Under the pieces are notes generated by a model. The model searched no databases. It was not told where the DNA came from and worked only from the letters and a program-made list of their open reading frames with translations. From the NCBI GenBank assembly GCA_023159155.1, contig JAJNNX010000006.1, forward strand, positions 1,364,001-1,428,000: 64,000 nucleotides of DNA, in the 5' to 3' direction. The stretch is from Ustulina deusta (lineage: Eukaryota; Ascomycota; Sordariomycetes; Xylariales; Xylariaceae). Position numbers and translations under genes: made by a program. Positions 1 through 12,387 of the stretch are shown here, piece after piece (the first letter of the stretch is position 1; each line of letters starts with the position of its first letter).

Positions 1-24
1 CAAGATAGCGATTAATGAATCCGA

Positions 25-2935
25 ATGCTGCAGTTTGTTTCAAACCAATTCGGGATAGTTTCAGGTGGCCACCGATCAGAAGATGATAACGCCTCGTTCG
101 TGGAGGCATATAGCAGAAAGAGCATTGAAGTGAACGAAGCGGGGTGGTTTGACTTCCTACAAAAATACCGTTGGTATGACCTTACCAAATGTTGGAATTC
201 ACGAGTGCCTGAAGGTGGGCCGTGGAGTGTGGACAATCCGAAAGTCTGGGATAACTTAAGGGGTTCTATCGAATTGGCTAATCGCTTGCTGAGAGCACTT
301 ATAATCGACCGACACAACGGGTAGGTAACCGACATACACAAGAATCAATATTCCAAAAGAAAGAAAAAAAACATGGTCTAAACGTCATAGATATTAGGCT
401 CGAAGCGATCTTGTTCGGAAGATTGGTGTATTGGAGAGATGTTGCTTCGCACTGCAATATTTCTATCCCCTTTACCGATGCAATTGTCCTCCTCTCACCC
501 GAGATGGAGTTGAAGATTGCTGCTGCAAGCAACACGCCACCGTGGCAGAGCGAGCTCTCAGCTCTCCCCGAAGAACAGAAGATAGACAGACTGGTTAGTA
601 GGCTTGGGTCATTTGTTACCGTTTTCAACATATCTCAGGGTCGACAGCTGCCTAACAATGTATTTTTTTCTCCTGCTGCTCCGGCAAACTCCCAAAATCC
701 TTAGTCTCATTTGTCATACATAATGATTACTAACTCCATGGTCCTACGTAGTTTGAAAAATGTACGTGACAAGTCAGACCGCGGACTAGGGGGGAAATTC
801 TATTTCAACGCTGAGGCCGTCCTTACCTTCACTGGACCGCCGCCCGCACCCCCGGATGCCCGCGAGGTGTTTTCTTCTTTTGCTTTTATCGAAATCTCCT
901 AGAACATTATTTCTGACTTCAGATCCTACAGTGAACACTTTATGTGGGCTGCAGTTGTGGTCTTTCGGTTCGTTGGATGACACTTGGGCTTTTACCACAA
1001 AACCGAGATCTGAACATCCTTATACTCTGACTGCCCTGCATCCGTACTTGATAAAATATCTTGCTAAAGACGATATTACGCCGGCTGAAAGCTTCAGTCT
1101 CCAATTTCAGGTCACGGCCCTAGTAATTAATGACTTTTATCTCCTATCAGACGTCCGTTAGCATGCTAAAGCAGCTTATTAGATAATACATGAACTTATG
1201 CACTCGATGATTTCTATCCGCTATAGACTAGAAGGTGTCCCAGAGCACTGCGCTGAGCCAGTAGGTTATAACGCCTATAGAGATATAAAATTATATATTC
1301 ACCATTCCTTAAGTCTCTAATGGAAGTACGAGTTTTCTAGTTCATCGACTTCGACGCGATAGCAGAAGGCGGCGAAGCCATGGAACACAGAATCTTTGGC
1401 GGGTGTGTTAGTATATTTCGTAAGTGTCCAACTCGCTGGTTTTCAGAATCTTGGGCTTCCAGCTAATCGACGAGGCCACAGCGGCTTCCATCCCACTCGC
1501 GGGCGCTACGTCCGACTGGCCAAGCGAACGCACGGGAGGGGAGTGGAACCGTAACCATCCCGCGTACCAAAAAACTAAAGACGTGACGAGGCCGTTTCCA
1601 GCACTGCATATCTCAAGGCTATTCACTGCGGAGTTCTGGGACAACCCTTACGTGCCGAGAAAAAGTGACCCAAGTTGTACGCAATTATTACCACACTATT
1701 TCCGCAATCACAGACGTCCAACATTACTCTTCAGCAGTTCGCTTATCCAGCGAACTCTGTCTCCCTAGAGCTTCCACAGTCTCGATTGAATGGGCAATCA
1801 CTAACTTAAGTTGTTATAGTTTGGCATGCCAACATGTTTCGGTCAGGTGAACTTGACGAGACGAATGAAAACGACTGGGATCGGTTTGATCGGGCAATAG
1901 CGGGCGCATGGCGGGAGAGCCAACAACAATGGGACATCGACCGCAGGAGTTGGTTTCGCCCTTACTATAAGCGTTGGGTTAAGACACCCGTAAGGAAATT
2001 TTGCCATAATTCTCTCATCTATGGATGCTCTAGAGCTAATGAAAATTTGGGAAGTGGGGTATGAATTTTTTCTTCCGACGGAAAGTCGATGTTTTTGCCC
2101 GTAATTTTGAGGAAAGTGACGAATTTTTGTGCTACCCGACCGCTTCCCAATTCGTTTCGGCGTCACATTGGCAAGACAAAGAAGCATTCTTCAAGAAGAT
2201 GCCAACAAATACTAAGATAGAGCACGCCTGGGTGTATTTCACCATTGGTACGTGCTCAAGGCTTGCATATAGATCTGCAAATTCCAAGCTAGAGTCCTTT
2301 TCACTGATAGACTGCGTCTAGGTTTGCTTATGTTGGCAGCCATGCCTATTAGGACCGCCAAATATTCAGAAAAGAACCCCGACGCTAATAAATTTCCATA
2401 CTTCATTTTCACAGCAGGTCTTGAATGTCAGAGAGCACTACAGGAGAGAGGTGGGACCGCGCCTCGAGAGCTGCAATACACCACCAACATCTCTTCCCCC
2501 TCAGAATTCCATGAGCGCGCGGGAAATATTATGTTTAATCCATTTAACCCAGACGACACACTACACCTTGAGCGGGAAATGTCACAAATGAAATACCTGG
2601 ACCTAGTGAACAAGACCCTCAATCATATCAAAGAGGTACAAGCATACGTCTCTGGCCCTTGGTATCGGCAAATCGAGCTGTCCTTCCAAGAACTTCTAGC
2701 ACAACGGCAGGAGATAATATCCGAATATCCACAAGACCATTATGTCCGGTGGGCAAAAAGGTGGCCTTTCAGTGTTCCGGAGTTTGACCCCCACGACGAG
2801 GATTGGATAAGATGGAACAGACGAGACCAAACGTGGAATCATTATCCAATACTACATAGTTATCGTGGTATTGTTGAAGAAAGTCCGCCGCCACCTTCAC
2901 CTACGCATGGGTCACCAGATAGTGCTATGTCGTAG
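25..2935 (+). CDS. Unrecognised multi-exon fungal gene, possibly decaying
   Basis: A run of plus-strand coding-like segments is separated by short intron-like gaps. Segments that look real are 25-320, 398-659, 705-866, about 903-1150, about 1456-1680, 1834-1989, 2036-2089 and 2340-2935. The junctions 320/398 and 659/705 keep one frame; others do not resolve cleanly. The protein would be rich in Trp, Asp and Arg, for example WDRFDRAIAGAWRESQ in the 1834 segment, and the last exon encodes about 195 residues ending in a Pro/Ser-rich tail. A segment near 1090 (TPAESFSLQFQVTALV) is followed at about 1600 by RLFTAEFWDN, a layout I associate with a large family of uncharacterised Sordariomycete proteins. 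The first ATG at 25 has an in-frame stop 7 nt upstream, but the true start may lie left of the window. Function unknown. It may be intact with many introns or a pseudogene. Confidence 0.4.
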
Positions 2936-4534
2936 CCAATTTGATGTAAATTACTTTAACGCAAAAAGATGTCCGAAACTTGCTCTCGACGTCGACGTCA
3001 CTTGGCTGTACCAAGGACTTGTGAACAAGGGCCTGGAAAGATATTCAATTTAGTAATAATCTTCTATGGTGCCATGGCCATTGACCCCTTGAATACTGGG
3101 GGGGAACCTATTGGCTGATTTATAACCCGACTCTGTCCGGACCTCCAATCACCGTCTCCGGTTGTGCCGTGTCTTCTGACTCTTTTTCTTGACTCTCCTG
3201 GACTCGCATGTTGTATGCTATATATATCAATCAATAAGAGGCTGAAAAGACCCTACATAATTTACCTCCAGGCTGCGGGGTAAATATTACCGCATACTGC
3301 TAGCAGCTTCCAATCATTAAAGCGTATGGCCCAGGAATTCTCACTCATCGCGATCTGTTGTAAATACTTCTAGATTGGAGAGGAGGTGCACTTGGTCACA
3401 TGTGTGAAAACTTGACCGTCTGGGCTCCTAAACCTGATGTTATGGGATGTGCTGAAAACCCCGGCGCCGCTCCAGCCCGTGGAAAAGACGCCATTGGCCC
3501 TTCTAGTGTACATACCGCTATTTTAAGCGTCATTCCCCCGGTCCCGGCATGAGGAGGGCAGCCGGGATAGACGAGAAACAACAAACATGGAGGCCTGTAG
3601 AAGATACGCGAGGGTCTCGTCGGGGCTTATACTAGATACATACTCCTACATCCCGCAATATCAAGCTTAGAGGCCCGGACAGACAGGTTTTCATACAGGT
3701 GACCTAGGCTCGTCTTGGACATGATATGGAACCCCGGTTTGTTTTTTTGAATTCCACGAATCTGACTCGACGCCATCTCGGGAGCCATCTCGGGACCGTC
3801 TGCAGTCGAAACGTCGATAACACCACTCCGGCACTGTCGAAGCGAGCGTAGAAACACGGAGAATTCTGCATAGGGTGGCCCAAGGAACTACTAGTAGCAG
3901 GTGTCATCGGACCCGGTGTTTTGAACGTCGCGCTTCCCGATTTGCGTTCTCGCCGTCAATTCTGTACGGGCCTCGACCCTGGAGTCCAATTCCGTCGTCG
4001 CGTCTTGCAATGCTCGCTAATTAGCACATGGGACCCGACTCAGGCGACTTCCAACATCGCGGAGCATGCCGGGATCCAGGTACCTTGGCGTACATGCACT
4101 TAGGGTGTGGACTTAGTACCCAGTAGTACTAGTATATTTGCTGTGCCTCATACTATTGGGCAATTAAATAACATGTTGTTCTCTGTCTCGTCGATCAGTG
4201 TCCTATCGATGCCCGAGGCGGCTCTATCCGCACCTATTCTATCCTTGACCTTGACATGCTATGACGACGTACATTAAATATCATACCATCTGCGCTGCAT
4301 CACGATCTCATCCCGCGCAAAGTGGCCGTCCCAACGTACCAACGGCGTGCTTCGACCCCAGAATTCGAGAAATGGACCCCAAGGCCTGTCAAATCCCGAG
4401 TGTCAAAGCGTCTGCAGAGCATAGACCTGATCGGCGTTTATCTACAGGCATCATGCCTGTTCGGCGCCCGGGGCACACTGCAGTAGCGTCTGAGTTAGGG
4501 TTTGATGGTCCCCAACCTCAGTCGGGTTTGGCTT

Positions 4535-4556
4535 AGCCAAGCCAAGCCAAGCCAAG
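4535..4556. repeat. AGCCA pentamer microsatellite
   Basis: Four to five tandem copies of the pentamer AGCCA, next to a short inverted copy (TTTGGCT) just upstream. It lies in non-coding sequence downstream of the minus-strand ankyrin gene. Confidence 0.8.
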
Positions 4557-4826
4557 CTAAGTCTTCATTCCGTTGCCCTCGTCGCACCTTTCCGGCACAG
4601 GCAACAAGGTGAACAGCTCCCCTTGCGGACCACACGGGGCAATTGTCGAGGACATCTCTCATCCAAGGAAAATGCGAACAAGGGAAATCGTGTATTGTCG
4701 GTATTATAGCTTTTCTTTCTCGTGAAATTAGAGAAATCGTCAGAAAATCAATTGATAGCGCTAGTTGGTGACAAAAGAAAACTGGTGTATAGTAGTTGTG
4801 CAACCAGGTCCTGTCCTGGATTGACC

Positions 4827-4858
4827 TTTCCCCCCCTCCCCCCTCCCCCCTTTTCCCC
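4827..4858. repeat. C-rich homopolymer-like tract
   Basis: Almost pure C runs broken by single T residues. Non-coding. A likely site of length error or polymorphism. Confidence 0.75.
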
Positions 4859-5020
4859 AGTAATGACATAGAAGATAGAGTAGACGAGTAGGTAGGCATC
4901 AACAAATCTCTCCAGGAGAACTCATACTGCTCAGATGTGAACTGTTTGAACTGTCCAAAACCCGTCCTTGATTTCTAACACCTCCTTCACCGGGCCCGCC
5001 TTGGCTGGCCTTGTAGATAG

Positions 5021-7864
5021 TCACACGGCCTTCTTGCCTCTGATTAAGATATCTTTGCCTTCCTCCCATCCGCGTATCTCCGCTATTTCGAGGGGCGTAC
5101 GCCCCGTGTCGTCTATGGCATCTAGATCGACGCCCCATTTCTCGATCAGCAGGCGCAAGATCAGGGCATCGCCCATCTCAACAGCCTGGATGATGGCGCT
5201 GTGGCCGCGGTAGACCTTGTTCGGGTCGGCGCCCTTTCGTAATAACATCTCAATGATTTCAGTATCAGGTGGCTCGTAGCGGCGTAGTGCTTTGACAATA
5301 GGTAGATGCTCTCCAGGCGAGTTCGGGTCCGCGCCTGCTTCGTCTAGGAGGTATTGCACGATGTCTTTATGACGCTCGCGAATGGCTGTCGTCAATGGGC
5401 TGAACACGCCGCCGTTGCGGTCCTCGACGTTGACTCCTGCCGCCAGCAGTAGTTTCACTGACTCTAACTTGTTGGCTGATACCGCCATCTCCATCACACC
5501 CTTGAATGCACGTGGCTGCGCGAGGGCAGGCAGCAAGCGCTTGAGGATGACGGGATATTTAACTGCCATGCAGACAGGCCAATCCTGGCCTCGGATGTTG
5601 GGATTCGCTCCTCGCGACAATAGAACCTCGACGAAGTCCGGTTTGTTCAGCCTGATTGCTGTTGTGAGAGGCGTTGCTCTTGTGTCAGGTGCCTGGTCGT
5701 TTGGTGATACTCCATTATCCAAAAGCCAAGATAGTGCATCCACTACGAAACGATTAGCGTATGTTTATGTTATATATATTAGGGGCTGTTTTAACTTACT
5801 GTTATCAAACTGTACTGCTGTCTCCGCGATGCCCTTAGGTGAATTCAGGTTGCCACCCGCTGCCACAAGGTGCGGTAAGAACTGTAATCGATTATGGGTC
5901 ACACATTTGAAGCATGGGTACTCGGAGGCAGAGACGTTGGGATCGCCACCGTTGGCCAAGAGCAGATGGAAGATGTCCGCGCGGTTGTCGCGAATTGCAG
6001 AACACAATGGTGTGTAGACACCATCCTTTTTAGCGTTGGGGTCTACACCTGCGTTGAGCAGAACACTCACTGAGTCAATCTTATTGATAGACGTAGCGAG
6101 TTCCATAATGCCTGGTGTCTTCTTGTAGTCTGCCCCACGGGCTAGCAGCACCTGGAGACATTTCGGCTGGTATGTGGCTGGCCAGAGCATGTGCTTCGGC
6201 CCCGGGAGGTTTGGATTTGCACCGTGATCAAGGAGCGATGTGACAATATCCACACGGCCAGCGTTTATGGCCCTGAAGAGGGCCGTCTCGCCCTCCTTGC
6301 TCTTGCCGTTGGCATCAGCGCCGTAGTTGAGGATCATGTTGATGAGAGACTTGTTGCACTTGCTCGTGATTATTTTGGTTAGAATCGTCTCTCCGTCTGC
6401 TGTAATTTGGTTTGTGTCGGCGCCGTACATCAAAAAGAGGCGCATAAAATGGGTGTCCCCCTTGATAGTAGCCAGTGCGAATGGTGAGTCGTGACTAGAT
6501 GCTGGGGGTAGATTTGAGTCAGCTCCATACTTCAAGAGAAGAGACGCAGCGTCCAAGAACCCTTCTTCGACCGTTGCCACAAGAGGTGATAGGCCTTGGT
6601 GGCCCGCTGCGTTGGGATCTGCGTCAAACAGCAACAACAACCGCACGATTTCGAGATCGTGCTGACGAATTGCCTCATTTAGAGCGTGGTAGTCCGGACC
6701 AACATTTGAAGGAACTCCGCGATCGAGTAGCTGTTCAACCGCCTTACTGTTTCGTTCCCGAATGGCGGTAATAAGATTCATCTTCAGCGATGGGGTATCT
6801 GCACCTATCGAGTTTCGAGGAACCCATCGTGGCATCTTCGAAGGGTTCACAGCTAGACGAATAACCTTGGTTGGTTTCATATCGAGAATATACTCGGAGT
6901 CCGATAAGCCCAGGTTTTCAAGTTCGGCCAATCCGCCAGATCTAAGATCCTCTGGCGGATCCGATGGTGGTGTGGTTCGGCTGTGGGCGCTGCGCGTCGA
7001 AAGGGTATCTGTGTTGTGCGAAGGCGTTTCCCTACGCGGTCCACTGGACATGTCCATCGGGCTCATCCAGTTTGGCTCAGGAGGCATGTCCGGAACTCGA
7101 GTTGCATGGTCATCCCGAAGGGAAAACTGCATTGGCGGGCCAGATGTCGACGAGCGAATGGTATTCGCCCGTGGAAGCGCCAGCGTCGTGGTTGGAGATA
7201 TGTGCTCATCCAAGGCAATCTCGACAACCTGACTGTGGTCGATATTGTGGTCATGGTGGCTGAGACTGTGGCTTGTGAACGAAGAATCCATAGCTGCACT
7301 GGCTTTGCTTAAGCTCGCTTTGCTCGATGCGCCTTTCTCCAGCCTATCAAGAGCTGCGGAAAGGGCAGTGTATCCGATGCCGAGCGACTCGTCAATTTTC
7401 GCTTCCCCGATCGACCACTGGAACATGAGTGCGCTCATTCTTAAGGACTCTCGGGTTTTCCCAAGAGCCTGTCTCATCTTTGGTATCTCGTTCCCCACAA
7501 ACATCCTCCTCCAACCTCTGGTTAGCTTCTTCCCCGGCCCTCCGCGTTCCTCGCCGAGAGAGCGATTGAGCCAATGGTCGACGCCCTGGAAATCGACGTG
7601 TGCTGTGTTGAACTTGCGGTCTAGTTCTTGTGTCATTTCCACCGGCAACGATTGGCCGGTTCGTGTATACTCGACTAGACCTGCTTCTATCGACCACATG
7701 ATCCGGCAAACGTCCAGGAAGTCGTGGGCAAGTTCATGAAGCCCGTCATGGTGACCCGAAGCGGCCGTGAGGTATTCAAGCATGTGAATGGCAATGATGT
7801 TGCCCAAGACCGTGGCCTTGTGGCAGTGGCCTAACGCCGCTGCCTGGAATTTATCAGCAGCCAT
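5021..7864 (-). CDS. Large ankyrin-repeat protein with fungal N-terminal helical domain
   Basis: Two exons: 7864-5800 and 5742-5021. The 57-nt intron has a GTAAGT donor and splits an ATG codon. The product is 928 residues. Start: ATG at 7864 (MAADKFQAAALGH); the frame is open slightly further upstream but has no earlier ATG. Residues 1 to about 180 form a helical region like the N-terminal domain that precedes ankyrin or NTPase modules in fungal STAND-type proteins. Residues about 185-340 are a Ser/Thr/Pro-rich linker. From about residue 362 to the end there are roughly 17 ankyrin units with signatures such as LLLKYGADSN and LLDHGANPN. Residues 495-867 form a higher-order repeat of about 92 residues. 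No NTPase or enzyme domain is seen, so a protein-interaction scaffold role is inferred. Neighbours include other accessory genes. Confidence 0.9.
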
Positions 7865-7873
7865 CACGTCCAC

Positions 7874-10800
7874 CTCGCTGGCGGTGACTGGATAGGTAGG
7901 TTGCTATGCTTGATGTGCCTTGGGATGGCAACGCCGATGAACGAAGTAGAGAGACGAGGGCACACGGGTTGGCACGACCTCTGCCTTTTAGTATTCTTCT
8001 TGCCCACCACTCGAAACGTATCCCGAGACGCGGCCAGTACACAATTTACCAAGGATCTAGGTCCAATATTTCTGACTACCTATTTGAGAACTATAGGTCC
8101 GAGCGTGGATGCTAGACTATGTGATGATGATACATAAAACCTGCCCCTGCAGCATCATTACATTAGTGCTTCTGTTAGCTCGATTCCCTGATTGTGGACA
8201 TTTTCGACGCTTAGTGTGGCTATTAGAAAGCCGATAGTGCACCGATTCTGTGGTCTAAATGGCTTGGTGTATCTTGTTTGACGCTGTTGTTTGCTCAGGT
8301 TGCTGGAGCGGCATTGAGAGCGGGTATCTTCGCCAGAATGGGACGAGATGAAACCAGCTGATGCATACGATACGCTGCCGGTACTGCCCATCGGCTTGCC
8401 ACAGGGGATCCCGGACGTGCGATAGGCTCGCAGGGTCCGTTCACCATCCTACCCCGGCCTCCCATCCACATTCGCTTGACCTAGGAGAGCTTGGGCATAG
8501 TTCTAGATCAGCCACCTATTACCCGGTTTTAAACATGCTGCCTACCCGTAGCCCCGGCTGCCATCGCTTGCGAGGATTAATTAGCCTACGAAGGCTGCGA
8601 TACCAAGAAACCCGCTAAGGCCTGAGGCGTGCGCACACCCAGCCCACCGCCAAGCACGCCAACACATCGCCGGGATATAGCGCGGGAAAGGTTTTATTGG
8701 CCGTCGCTAGTGAGCAACCTCTTCGAACCAAGATCTTTCCGTAGATACCCCCCAACCGATGCGGTTGAGCTACAATATCACTTGGTCCAGCTTCGCATAT
8801 GGGGGCGTCGGTGGGGTGTCGTGGCATGCTGGTCAAGCTTTGGCGGAATTTCTTTTTCCTCAAAGCTCGCAGGGTCGTTCATTTACCATGTAACCCCATG
8901 ACAAAACCCATGGCTTTGCCGCGATTGCTCTCCAAATTAGGTTAGTGCAACCTCGCGGACGATCGTTGAGCAAACCCTCGTGGTTTATATCCTTGAGCTA
9001 TGAACCCGTTAGGGACGGTCTCAAAAACCTTATCGTTGTTAGTCAGCAGCGCCCCGAACAGAAAGTCCTTGCGTAGTATTCAATCCTTAATTTGAACAAT
9101 TCTCCATGATAGGTTGCTAACCCTTTCGGCGGCTTTGCCATGCTCTATTGTGATCCAAGCGCCGTTGAATACCAAGAACCGTAACAAAGGAAGAAACACA
9201 CTATTCCTACGAACTAGATTCGTGGAGGGCGGGGCAATTACTGTGGAATTCCCAATGCATAATTTCATCTCAGAGGGGTCGAAGTAGTCATGAGAATAAT
9301 ATGTGGCAGCCAACTTTGCTTCTATCTTTAGGTTTTCACACGGTCGTTGTCGTTGACTTTTTTGTGTGTCGATCCCAAGCATAACTAGGGATTCCCCGGC
9401 TAGTTTACGCTCTCGATACTAATACCCCATATAAGCAGTACGACTAGCAGTAGACGCGCAATAGGTAATCAAGGGTCAGGGCAGAAGACAGAGCTGAAAT
9501 AAGTTTGGACCTTGCTCCACAACCACCAAGCACAAGGCCGGGAACCGATTAAGTGTGCGCCGTACTAAACCCACAATAGTCTCTTTCTACCACAGACTTG
9601 GGAATGCAACTATTGATCAGACGATCCGCTCTTCTACACTAGATCATGCACCAGTTCTTCGATCGATCTATCAATAGATCCGTTATCGTCACTAACTCTG
9701 CATCATCTGGGTTGTGGATCATAGAAGCAGTCTTACTTACCAAGATTGTTCAGCTAAACCGGCGTTGGAGAAAGGCCATGGCCTCGAAGGGAAGTTACAG
9801 GGATCCCTCTTCACATCATGTTGATGATCATTGCACAATAGAGGAAGTCAGAGGGACAATGCGTAAGGCAAAGTTGTAGGGGGGTGAATCAATCAATTTC
9901 ATGTATGTAAACAATATGTACGCTTTGAAGCGCATTCACCATACACCGACGTATGCCTCCTCCCGTAGCCTCTTACCCTGCCCTAACTCGCATCTTATTT
10001 TCACGAACATGACCCAGAAACCCCAAACCAGGCCTGTTTGCCAAACTAGAGCTGCTTGCCAAGCTAGTCTTGATTGCCAAACAAGCCCTGTTTGCCAAAC
10101 TAACCAAACCAGCCCTGTTCCCCCTCCGGCTGTTTCGAACATGATGCTCTTGCGCCCAATCTCCCGGGTTGACCGGACCGTGCATCTTTTTTGTTCCCCT
10201 GGTCATATAACCAATGTGGCTCCTTATCATTTGATAACAGTAGCCCGCAAGAAGCTCAAAAAAAGCCTCCAGGCTTATCACACTAGCATTACTCGTACCC
10301 TAGGGGCTAGAGTCAGGCGCAGAAAATATTCTGAAGTCTGCTTAGCAGCCGCTTCACCTACGGTAGATACCTTTCGGGTTTCCGGGATAGTCAGCTCTCA
10401 ATCTATCCATTGTCATACTCCACACACTCGAAGACGTGATACTCACGTGCGAGCTGCGATTGGCAACGCAGCCCCCAGCTTTAAGCAACATCGGGATAGA
10501 CGTTAACCTCGCTACTAGAGGGATCGTTACTAGGACTACCTTCCTCAGCATCGTGTACTGTGTCGTGTTATACATGTTTCTCTGTCGGCTGACGGTGATG
10601 CGGCTCATCGTTACAAAACTTAGCATAAGTTACGACTCAGAAACTCCGGCGGAATGGAGTGAAAGCTAGTGCACAGCTATTTATCCGTTAGTGATCACGA
10701 TAGCTGTTTTCATGATCTAGCGAAGCAATTCGGTCATTTTCTGATATACCAACGAAAGACCACTCGTTTTCCCTTCGAGTTCTGTTTCTTTGGAAGCATT

Positions 10801-11465
10801 ATGACACTATTGCGGCCGTATCCCATGTCCCATTTCGGCCATCATCGTCTATCTCGCCGAGTCCAAGAAGTCGTTGCTAGAGCCAATGAAAACCGTTGGC
10901 AATTCCCAAGAAGGGGTAGTGGGGGTTCTCATGCATGGTCAGCGTCTCCACATAGTACATATGCGGTCCTGCAGAGGAATAAACTTAATCTTCCCCGCCC
11001 GATCCGGTCGATAATTTATTAGGTAGGGATCAGCGATAATCCCGTTGAGGAGATCGTCTTTCCCCAAGGGATATTCACGTTGCACGAGAAAACGGGTTTG
11101 GCGTACAAATTATATTCAACAGGGTGAAATATCACAGGCTACCGACCGCTTCCAACGCGGATAGCATCAAGGAAATGCCGCCGGCTGCTGCTAACGATGC
11201 ACGTCACCTCAGCTTTTAGTAAACATGATGATATATTGGGGGGCGTCGGTGCGGGGTTCAAGCCACACTCGGGAATACCTACCGGTTTCTTGATAACCTC
11301 GCAGCATACATGGTCGTTAAGGCGAAACCATCTGTACCCTTTACATGCAAACAAATCAGAGTTTTTTGCGGGTGTGACGTGTCAAATGGCGAACCCCAAA
11401 CAGCAAAAAGTCCTGGCGATCGCATCGCCTACATGCTGCCATTGCATTAAAGCGACTGTAATTAG
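7874..11465. other. Gene-poor accessory stretch
   Basis: No supported coding gene in 3.6 kb. Open frames are short and overlap on both strands without motifs. An imperfect pair of about 30 bp (near 8426 and 8865, sharing GCTCGCAGGGTC) and an 18-nt tandem repeat (10032-10103) are the only structures noted. The sequence may be old, mutated repeat DNA, but no transposon protein could be read. Confidence 0.5.
10032..10103. repeat. Four imperfect 18-nt tandem repeats
   Basis: Units at 10032-10049, 10050-10067, 10068-10085 and 10086-10103 share the core TTGCCAAACTAG, with a palindromic TTTGCCAAA in two copies. On the plus strand, 9901-10506 is open and reads the array as a six-residue motif with Cys-Gln at fixed spacing. 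I do not recognise the reading frame as a gene, and no ATG context or domain supports one. Confidence 0.7.
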
Positions 11466-11469
11466 CGGG

Positions 11470-11630
11470 CAGGAGGCGACGGGTGCAGTGTCTCGCCTCA
11501 CTCTCCCACCGCCGTTATGGACGGGCACAAGGACGCGGTGGTTGCCCTTCTCGAGTATCAGGCCAAGATCAGCGACGGCGATGCGCACTGTCGCATGCCG
11601 CGCTACAACTCGCTGTCACGTAATGCTCTA
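11470..11630 (+). pseudogene. Isolated ankyrin-repeat gene fragment
   Basis: One plus-strand frame reads GGDGCSVSPHSPTAVMDGHK followed by DAVVALLEYQAKIS. This matches the ankyrin pattern DG-x-TPLH-x-A-x(3)-GH-x-VV-x-LLL-x-GA over about 34 residues. Nothing ankyrin-like continues on either side: upstream is unreadable and downstream runs into A-rich sequence from about 11630. It is best read as a relic of a larger ankyrin or STAND gene. It lies between the intact ankyrin gene and the HicA-like-domain gene, in the opposite orientation to both. Confidence 0.6.
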
Positions 11631-11631
11631 A

Positions 11632-12387
11632 AAAAAGAAAGAAACAATTAAAAAAAAAGGTGAGAGGAAACAAAAAAAGGAAAGCAAAAAAACCTGCTGG
11701 AAGCTTCGGTTCAACCCTACGCTAGCGCTTGTAATTCAGTAGACAATAACGACCCTTGGAGAAAGAATGTCACCTTTATACATATTGCGTTTGAGATGTG
11801 TTTTGAAGCTGGTGCTGGTTTACTATTGGAGCCTCGAGCAAGTTTGACTTCTAGGACGCACAAGCCTTGATATTGACCAGAGGTAGATGAGCTAACTAGC
11901 GAAGACCAATAGGCGCACTAGGTTAGATGGCTCGCCTAGTCAGGCATCCCGGCTGATGCACAGCTTCATGGCATAGTCTGGCACAGATTCATACTACGGG
12001 CAGATTACGTATGTCGGGTAGTTGGCGAATCCGGCATACTACTACTCATCCTATGTAATATCAGAGCCGAGATGCCGATGGTATTGACTCATATGCAGAT
12101 ATGCCAAGTCACAAATCTACGGGCTAATCTGAAGCTACTCCTTAAGTCCCGTCGAGCCCTTAGGCCGAGCTAATCCAGCCAGCTCTAGACTTCCTTAGGG
12201 AAACTCGATATGCCTCAGGAGTTTGCGATTTTCTTTTCCCCCTTATCAGGCTAATTATTCCACAAAGTCAATGGTCATGATCCATCCCGCTAGCTCCATT
12301 ACAAGCCGCATCGTCAACAGATACCATACATCGCGATCGAGTCTAATTAAAGCCGCACTCGATCCAACGTACACACACCAAAGGGTA
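11632..12387. other. Intergenic, A-rich start, no gene seen
   Basis: Begins with A-rich sequence (about 11632-11690), then 700 nt with no supported gene on either strand. It is the 3' flank of the minus-strand 800-residue gene. Confidence 0.55.

Larger units (their letters stand above)
2939..5020. other. Intergenic stretch without a supported gene
   Basis: Only short open frames on both strands with no recognisable protein motif. It contains a pentamer repeat (about 4535-4556) and a C-rich tract (about 4827-4858), annotated separately. Confidence 0.55.

Noticed and set aside
8424..8900. Pair of about 30-bp imperfect repeats (GCTCGCAGGGTC near 8426 and 8867) as a possible small transposon
   Set aside because: The copies are direct, differ by a 3-nt gap and several bases, and no inverted ends, target duplication or coding sequence accompany them.
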